DNA from: Corticium candelabrum
Lineage: Eukaryota; Porifera; Homoscleromorpha; Homosclerophorida; Plakinidae
Length of the DNA: 64,000 nucleotides
NCBI RefSeq assembly: GCF_963422355.1
Contig: NC_085106.1
Coordinates: 1,178,392-1,242,391, forward strand
Direction: 5' to 3'
Both the position numbers and the translations under genes were made by a program. The notes below the pieces were generated by a model that saw only the letters and a list, made by a program, of their open reading frames with translations, ran no database searches and was not told the DNA's origin. Numbering within the stretch: the first letter of the stretch is position 1; each line of letters opens with the position of its first letter. Positions 57,327 through 64,000 of the stretch are shown here, one piece after another.

Positions 57327-60300
57327 GCCTGTCACAATACGTATATTTTCAAACATTGAACTATTGTACATCAACTGTAAATCACTAAAGTAAAGTCCAT
57401 GTCTGTCTTGTCTGTCTGTCTTTCCGTCTGTCCGTCTGTCTGTCTGTCTGTCTCTATGTCTGTTTGTCTGTTTGTCTGTCTTTCATTTATTGAAACACAA
57501 ACTCTACGTTACATTTCTAACATCAAATACAAGAAATCTACTGAGTTCAGCTTTAGTCTGTGCCTGTTTTTCTGTCTGTCTGTTTGTCTGACTGTTTGTC
57601 ATTTAGTACATATATTTTTAACCTAAACCAGATTTGCAAGAAATGTGAAGCTACAACTAAAGTCTGTCTACATCTGACCTACTACACACGTGTTGTGAGG
57701 TAAATGTTGACTAATGTTTGTGTTGTAAATTGTAGAGTCTTGTGACTTTATTGGGATCAACTGATATGGATGTTATCATTGCTGTCTTGAACCTTCTGTA
57801 CGTATTCAGCAAACGTTCCAATTTTCTTGTCCGTTTGTCTTCCGATCAGCGCCACTCGCTGCAAGTTAGATTGAACCATTTGGCGGAGTCTTGGGGTGGC
57901 AAAGAAAATGGCTTTGGACTTGCTCAGTGCTGCACAGACAGACCGATCACAGTGAGTGACTATTATAGGTTCTAATGTTGTCTGTCTACTTGTCAATTTG
58001 TTTTCTGTTTGTTTGTTTGTGTGTCTGTTTGTTTGTTTGTCTGTTTGTCTGTCTGTCTGTTTGTTTGTTTGTCTGTCTGTTTGTTTGTTTGCCTGTGTGT
58101 CTTTTGAATTGAATTATTTTATACTGTCAATGATCAGTTGCATACATGTAAGTCTTACTTTGTTTTACCTTTTCTTTCCTTGTTTGCATCTCTCACTTGT
58201 CTCTTGTAATTGTCTCTATGTTTTTAGGAGTTCCCGGAGACTGCTACAACGCTGCACTTGGAATTTCATCGTGAACCCACGAACTCTGGTGTCGTTGAGT
58301 CTACATCGCTTTGCACAATCCACTTGGAACATCTTGAGCAGGTTAGACCGACTGTTTAGATGTTATTGTACATGGAGATCAGATAGTAAACAGTTAATGT
58401 TGTATACAGTTGGTCGAGTCACCTGTTGAAATCGTGAGGTATCTAGTCAGGCAATACAAAGTACCAGAAGAAAAACAGGTAGTCAATAAACATTACTGCC
58501 ATTATTTCTGTAGATTTCTATAATAATTGTATGCTCGTCAGATGTCTTTGCTATCTCATGTTCGCTTGGCAAAGTACTTTCCTGATTTTTCAAAGCGAAT
58601 TCAATGTGTTCAGTCTCGTCTTCAAGCCATCGCAGTTCTTGGTAAGAGGAGAACGAACTTGGGTGAAACTTTCAAAGTTGTGTTGGTTGTGCTTAATGCC
58701 TTTGTCTTGTAGTCTACTCGAATGCCGGCGCCGATGTCGTCACGCCTTTGCTGTACGCAGGATTCACTGAAGAATTGGTGGAATTGCTGCTGCTGGAAGA
58801 TCGTAGGCTAATTGTAAGACGGTCATGTTGCTTTATTGGTTGAAGGGTGGCATGTTAGCTAATTGCCCTTCATGTCTGTCTGTCTGTCTGGCTTGCTGTT
58901 TATCTGTTTGTTTATTTGTTTTTGTTTGTATCTGTTTTCTAATGTCTGTCTTTTCTGTACTCGTGTCTGTCCAATACATGATATAATAATATGTCATGAC
59001 ATACTGCCTGTTTTTTGCCAATGTGTATCTTTGTTCAGTGTTGTTTGTTCTGTAGGAAGTCAGGGCTGCTGCTCTTCGAACGCTGACGTCTATTATTCAT
59101 CTGGAGAGAAGCCCCAAGTATGAGGTGCTTTGGTGTCGTGTGTATCTGTGAATTGACGTATTTTTGAGTAGACTAAACAACATCATTGATGCCACGGGGG
59201 CTGCCAATTATCATGGGTTTCTGCCAACAGTGGCCAGAAATTGTGTTGCTGCCATGACTGGTAATAACAAACCACTGACAGACGGACGGACAGATGGATG
59301 GATGGGGGACAAACAGACGGACAGACAGACAGGCTGATGGATGAATGGATGGACAGACAAATAGACAGAAAGACAGACGTAAAGGGTTGAAACTATAGAC
59401 ATTTGTCATTGGGTTGATACTTTCTTTAGATCCTGCTGTTGAGTCTCATCCCTTGAATTTCTCCACTGCTCTGTTCTCATTCATCTACCATTTGGCCAGT
59501 TTGGATTCCGGAGCAGGAGCACTCTTGTCGTGTGGCATCCTGGAAACATTATTGAAAGTCATTAACTTTAGACATCAGGATCAGAGCCATCTTACAGTAA
59601 GTACTATTTTGTGAGATGTTGGGTTTTCTTCAAATTACAGCTGATCCGGTGAGGAATGTGATATTAGTTGTGTGTGTTTTTGTGTGTGTAGTTTGTGACA
59701 CGAGCTGTGCGAATCATTGACCTGATTACCAATTTGGAAATGGGTGCCCTTCAAGCACAGAATGGCTTGGCAAGCCTGATCGCACGACTTCAGGTTGGCT
59801 GTTATTTGTTGAATGTGATAATGCATTTTGGATTGATTGATACAGAATGACAGCTTGCATGCAGACGGCTAGATAGACAAACGAGTGGATAAATGAATGG
59901 GTGTGCAATTGGTGGGCAGGTATGCTAAACAGTCAGGTAGCACTGTTTTCCCTATGATACAGTTTTTGTGTACATGTATGCAAATTTGGAGTTTTGTGTG
60001 CAAGCTCCAAGTTGGCAGTTGTCTAGGAAGAACCTGAGCTAGTCATTAAAGTTTTTTGTATTAGCAGTTAAAGGATATAGAAATCTTTATCTATGAGTTG
60101 CATATAGTCATCTGCTCTCTTTCAGTATGATGTTGATGAGTGTCGGAAGATACAACCTTTTGAACTATCCAGCGTTTCGGTTGGCTCCACTGCTAGTAGC
60201 CAAGAACTTGCTGCCATGGACTTGGAAGCTGCAGCTAATGAACCAGAATCAGAATCGCAACACAGCGAACAGCAGTCTCTTCAAGATCAACAGCAGAAAG

Positions 60301-61289
60301 TTGGAGATCAATCACTAGATACAAAACCTGTAGACTCACATGATCAGCAGGAAGTAATGGAGACAGATGAGCAGGGAGCTGCTGTTGTGGAAGAGAGAAT
60401 GGAGGACGAAACTGGCCGTAGTTCAAGTGTTTCTGTCATGAAACTTACTTGTTTGCCTCAACGGGCGGCTCTAGTGAAGTCAATTCTCAATTTTTTGAAA
60501 AAATGTATTTCTGATTCTGCATTTGCTGATAGTATTCGAACAAGTTAGTAGTTTGTTGTGGTTTATGTCTATTTTTCTTAGTGTTGTTTCGTTTAGTGAT
60601 GGATAGTTCTCTTCCCTCATCTCTCAAGCATATCATCAGCAATGCTGAATTTTATGGATCTGCACTGTACTATCTTGGTCAGTCACAATCTGTACATGTT
60701 GTTTCAGTCTAGTCTTTTCATTTATCTGTTGATCGGTTTGTTTGTACTTTTTCATTTTTGTGATAAGGCTTGCTTGCCTGTCTAGCTGTAGGTTTGTTTG
60801 TTGGCTTGGCTGTCTCTGTTCATGTACAAAATTCCTAATGGAAGTAAACTGAATTGATATGTATTTCATTAGCTACTGAAGTTGTAACAGCTTACATCTT
60901 CCATGAACCATCTCTTCTGTCATCACTGCAAGACACAGGGCTTACGGGAGTGATGCTTAACTCACTGATTATGAAAGATGTTTGTTTCCTTTGTTTCTGT
61001 TGTACATTTTTTGATATATGTATTTGTTGTTTACCAGATTCCTGCTACTCGAGATGTTCTTGGTTCTCTTCCTAACATGCTTAGTGCTTTATGTCTAAAT
61101 GCTCGAGGTTTGGAGGCGTTTGTGAACTGTAAGCCATTTGATCAGCTATTCAAAGTGATGCTGTTACCTGAATACTTGCCTGCTATGAGAAGAAGGAGAA
61201 GCACAGATGACCTGGGTAAGAAAATAGACATTAGGTAGACGCCTTAAGATGTGTGAATGTTTTGTATTGTCAGTATGCATCCTTTAACT

Positions 61290-61388
<99 letters not shown>

Positions 61389-64000
61389 ACACACAGACAC
61401 ACACACTCTTGGTATTATGCCGATGAAACTTTGTGAGGTGCATGAAATTCCTAGCGACATCAGTGATGGATAAACAACTGTTGTAGTGATTGTAATGCAC
61501 CATCTCTGCTCATTAACCAGAATATCAGCAAATGACTTTTATTTCGGCATTAAGTACTGTACACATGCATGCCAATATTGGTTGTTATTCTAGTGAAGTT
61601 ACTAATTTACTGTAACTACTCAAGTAGGTGCCAGTGTCAGTTATTAAATGAACATTTATTCACTGATTGTGCTTGGTAAGTGCCATAGGCACTTATTTGG
61701 GCATAGGTGCTTTTTACTGCCCTGGAGTGGCACTAGAGGCAGGCATTTATTTGGTAATTTATGGTACTATGACAAACAACACAGCTGCAATGTTGTTTAT
61801 GTAGATGACACTGCTACTAACCTTGGCAGTGCAATGGATGAGCTCATGCGGCACCAGCCAACACTGAAGTCTGATGCGATGGCTGGTATAGTGAAACTGC
61901 TTCAGCAGCTGTGCGAAATGGGTCGAGACCCAAAATGCACTGTCAACACTCAAAACGAAGCGTCCAGATCTGACATGGAACAATCAAGTGGTGGCCATGA
62001 ACGCCAGGGAAATTTAGGAACAACAACAGATGATGAAGATGAAGACGATATTCCTAGGGATGCTGTGAACAGTCAGAGAGCTTCACCACAACCAGAAGCT
62101 GGGTGAGGTTTTATTGAAATTATATTGGAGAGAGTAAGAGTGAGACAGAGTGTGTTGTTAGGCAATTGGAGCCATCATCGAAGAAGGCAGTTCCATTGCT
62201 CGATTATGCTCATAATGTGGTAAGTGTAAGCTGCAAAGTGTGTTGTGTAATAGTGTACATCTGGGTGTTATACAATAGTACAATGGGACTTACTATATGC
62301 AAGATTGTTATTGACTTATTTTTGTTGTTTGTTGTAGATTCGCTTTCTCTTTTCGATTCTTAACAATAATGCTACTGATGATCACTACCGAGAATTTGTG
62401 CAACAGAAAGGTCTAGACCCTCTTCTAGAAATTCCATCACTTCCGAACATGCCTATTACGTTTCCCATCTCACCTGCTTGTCAGTCAGTAGCCATCACTT
62501 GCAGAGGCCTCTTATCAGTTGCTGTACAACCAGAAGCCTTCACCCAGTGCATTCAACGTCTCACGGATATTCTGTTGAAGCTCAACGATGCTTGGTCGGG
62601 GCACCACACAAATGGCTCTGTTCTGCTTCATGAACTAGCATCTAGTGCTAATCCAGCCATTGCTCTTGAGTCGGCACAGATGTCACCTCTTCTTCATTGC
62701 ATGGTATCTGCTCACTCTTATATCAACATTCTGTCTGTTTTGTGTAAAGTAACACAAAGTGACTTGAAAACTTTAATGATAACGCAATGGACTAGTAGAG
62801 CAGGGTTGGCTCTTCTTGGTCATCTCTCAACCTTATGTCGTTCTCTCATATGGGAGTGCACAGTACTTTTGGCATTGTGTACTCCAGGGCACATTCCGGA
62901 AGATTCTGACTTTGGTATGGACGATATACGGAAACTTGTTCCAGAATTTGACAGACGAACAGCGAGTATGCTTGCTGAATCAAATGTTAACGAGACTACA
63001 AAACAAGAGGCAGCAACTGAGGGTTCATCATCATCAGTAACTCCAGCTGCAGGTGCCGTATTAGAGCAGCTTATAGAGCTGGAATCAGGAGCAAGTGGAG
63101 GTCCTGGTGCATTGAGAGGCGAAGAGGGAAGCGAGTTAAGTGAAAAGATGCCAAAACTCTCTCCTCAACTTGCAACCATCATAAAGTACATTCGGCCTTT
63201 GTTGACTGTTGCATCTCGTCTTGGACGCAGTGTTTCTGATATTTATTCTGTTCTTGTACGGCTCTTTGTCATTCCGCAACACCAACCAAGACGACATAGA
63301 CATCCTCCTACTCCGCCAAAGCAACCAGCATGGGAATGTGTATCAGTTCTCACAAAAACATTAGTAGATGGTTTTACATGGCTACCACCAGATTTGGCAC
63401 CTACCCCAGGATTTAGGTGAGATGTGAGCTTAAGGATGTGATGTGGTCTTGCTGTCTGTCTGTGTGTCTGTCTGTTTTTGAAGTTTTGGAAACCTACATA
63501 CTGTTATGTATTGTGTCATTTTGTAGATTAACGTTGTTGTTGTGCTTTACGGGACTAACATCATCAATGCTATTTGATGAACAGAAGTCACCTTACCACG
63601 TCATGCTCAGACAGTTTACATCACTTGGTGGTGTGGATGCTCTATTAGCGTAAGAGTCAAATTTATTATGTGTCAAGTGTTTGCATGACAACTATTACGA
63701 TGCAGAATGACTCATGCATTGTCATTTTGTTACTTGGTTGTGTCTTGCTTGATTTGTGTTTATTTGAATTCATTTTAGGGCATTTAACTGGGCTGTTGAT
63801 GCTGGCAAAATGGATTCTGTGGATTCGGCAAGAAAAGCTTCACTTTATGGTGTTGCTTATTATGCTTGCTCATTACAAATAAAGATGTTGATTTTTTACT
63901 GTATACAGAGGATGCTGGTGAATTTGTTGACATGTGGCTCTTTCTAATGGAACGCATGGTCAATGTTAATTCTATTCTTGATTCTCCCCATGCATTGCTG
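56096..64000 (+). CDS. HUWE1: HECT E3 ubiquitin ligase HUWE1, N-terminal part (continues past window end)
   Basis: Giant HECT-family ligase (family knowledge). Only the N-terminal solenoid is in the window. Exons: 56096-56137, 56234-56332, 56397-56522, 56579-56668, 57736-57951, 58229-58341, 58410-58478, 58542-58641, 58713-58813, 59056-59117, 59172-59260, 59430-59596, 59692-59793, 60126-60543, 60596-60677, 60873-60979, 61038-61215, 61805-62102, 62162-62219, 62338-63416, 63527-63649, 63779-63849, 63909-64000. The DUF908/DUF913-type armadillo region is shown by [127 protein letters not shown], and [15 protein letters not shown]. Low-complexity acidic and Gln/Glu stretches occupy exons 60126-60543 and 61805-62102, as in vertebrate HUWE1. 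UBA, WWE and HECT domains lie outside. Confidence 0.96.
56812..56871. repeat. (GT)n microsatellite, HUWE1 intron 4
   Basis: About 30 GT units. Confidence 0.95.
57260..57332. repeat. (CTGT)n microsatellite, HUWE1 intron 4
   Basis: About 17 CTGT units with rare variants. Confidence 0.95.
57333..57395 (-). repeat. 3'-tail remnant of a LINE-B-like element between CTGT runs
   Basis: AATACGTATATTTTCAAACA resembles the 3' end of LINE fragment B (AATACATATATTTCATACAT at 40093). Bounded by CTGT before and TGTCTGTCTTGTCTG after. Confidence 0.5.
57481..57556 (-). repeat. 3'-tail remnant of a LINE-A-like element between CTGT runs
   Basis: TTTCATTTATTGAAACACAA, CTCTAC.TTACATT and CTACTGAGTT match the 3' end of fragment A (40691-40760) closely. 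Only about 75 bp remain, with CTGT on both sides. It is a 3' end alone, as from very early termination of reverse transcription. Confidence 0.7.
58002..58100. repeat. TTTG/CTGT-rich degenerate microsatellite, HUWE1 intron 5
   Basis: Mixed TTTG and TCTG units following the exon at 57736-57951. Confidence 0.85.
61291..61389. repeat. (CA)n microsatellite, HUWE1 intron 17
   Basis: About 48 CA units, nearly pure, in the intron between the RRRRSTDDL exon and the DELMRHQ exon. Confidence 0.96.

Overview
The window is a stretch of animal nuclear genome. Genes are split by many short introns with GT..AG borders, exons join in phase into full-length metazoan proteins, and the spaces between are rich in GT/CA and CTGT microsatellites and small DNA transposons. 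The gene set (MAGI scaffold, TPP1, COMMD7, HUWE1, peroxisomal ABCD, SLC25A26, a CFAP92-like protein) is general to metazoans. Compact genes, divergent sequence and an uncommon Death-domain/zinc-finger protein suggest a non-bilaterian animal, most likely a sponge. That placement is inference.

Layout. 39-2986 (-): 5' part of a peroxisomal ABCD transporter, divergent from SLC25A26 (3133-6374, +). 6745-9660 (+): a Death-domain protein with seven C2H2 fingers. 10230-12290 (-): TPP1. 13462-23672 (+): MAGI. 24167-28942 (+): COMMD7. 29804-31111 (-): a single-exon three-SH3 adaptor, Dlish-like. 31910-42004 (-): a 15-exon CFAP92/KIAA1257-like gene. I rebuilt exon chains by splice phase. TPP1 gives 522 aa, SLC25A26 267 aa, COMMD7 199 aa, MAGI 1309 aa, the Death/zinc-finger protein 604 aa and the CFAP92-like protein 1156 aa, all in frame.

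42-56 kb is an accessory, rearranged region. A unit made of part of the CFAP92-like gene plus an ER-type JmjC oxygenase gene is tandemly duplicated. The first JmjC copy (42210-44076) is a pseudogene, with a nonsense codon, frameshifts and loss of an iron ligand. The second (51566-53499) is intact, with signal peptide, HxD..H motif, EF-hand-like loop and a C-terminal HDEL. A 6.3-kb Mutator-like (MULE) transposon with about 41-bp terminal inverted repeats and 9-bp target duplications (45201-51526) sits 30 bp upstream of the intact copy's ATG. A 944-bp hAT element with 8-bp target duplications and a 138-bp foldback element are nested in it. 3' fragments of non-LTR retrotransposons of the restriction-like-endonuclease (RLE) type lie at 40.1-41.5 kb and 54.1-55.7 kb, each bounded on both sides by CTGT microsatellite.

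56096-64000 (+) is the N-terminal part of HUWE1, cut by the window end. No tRNA, rRNA or CRISPR was recognised. The genes are ordinary eukaryotic neighbours rather than an operon. Head-to-head pairs (ABCD/SLC25A26, TPP1/MAGI, CFAP92-like/JmjC copy 1) probably share promoters.
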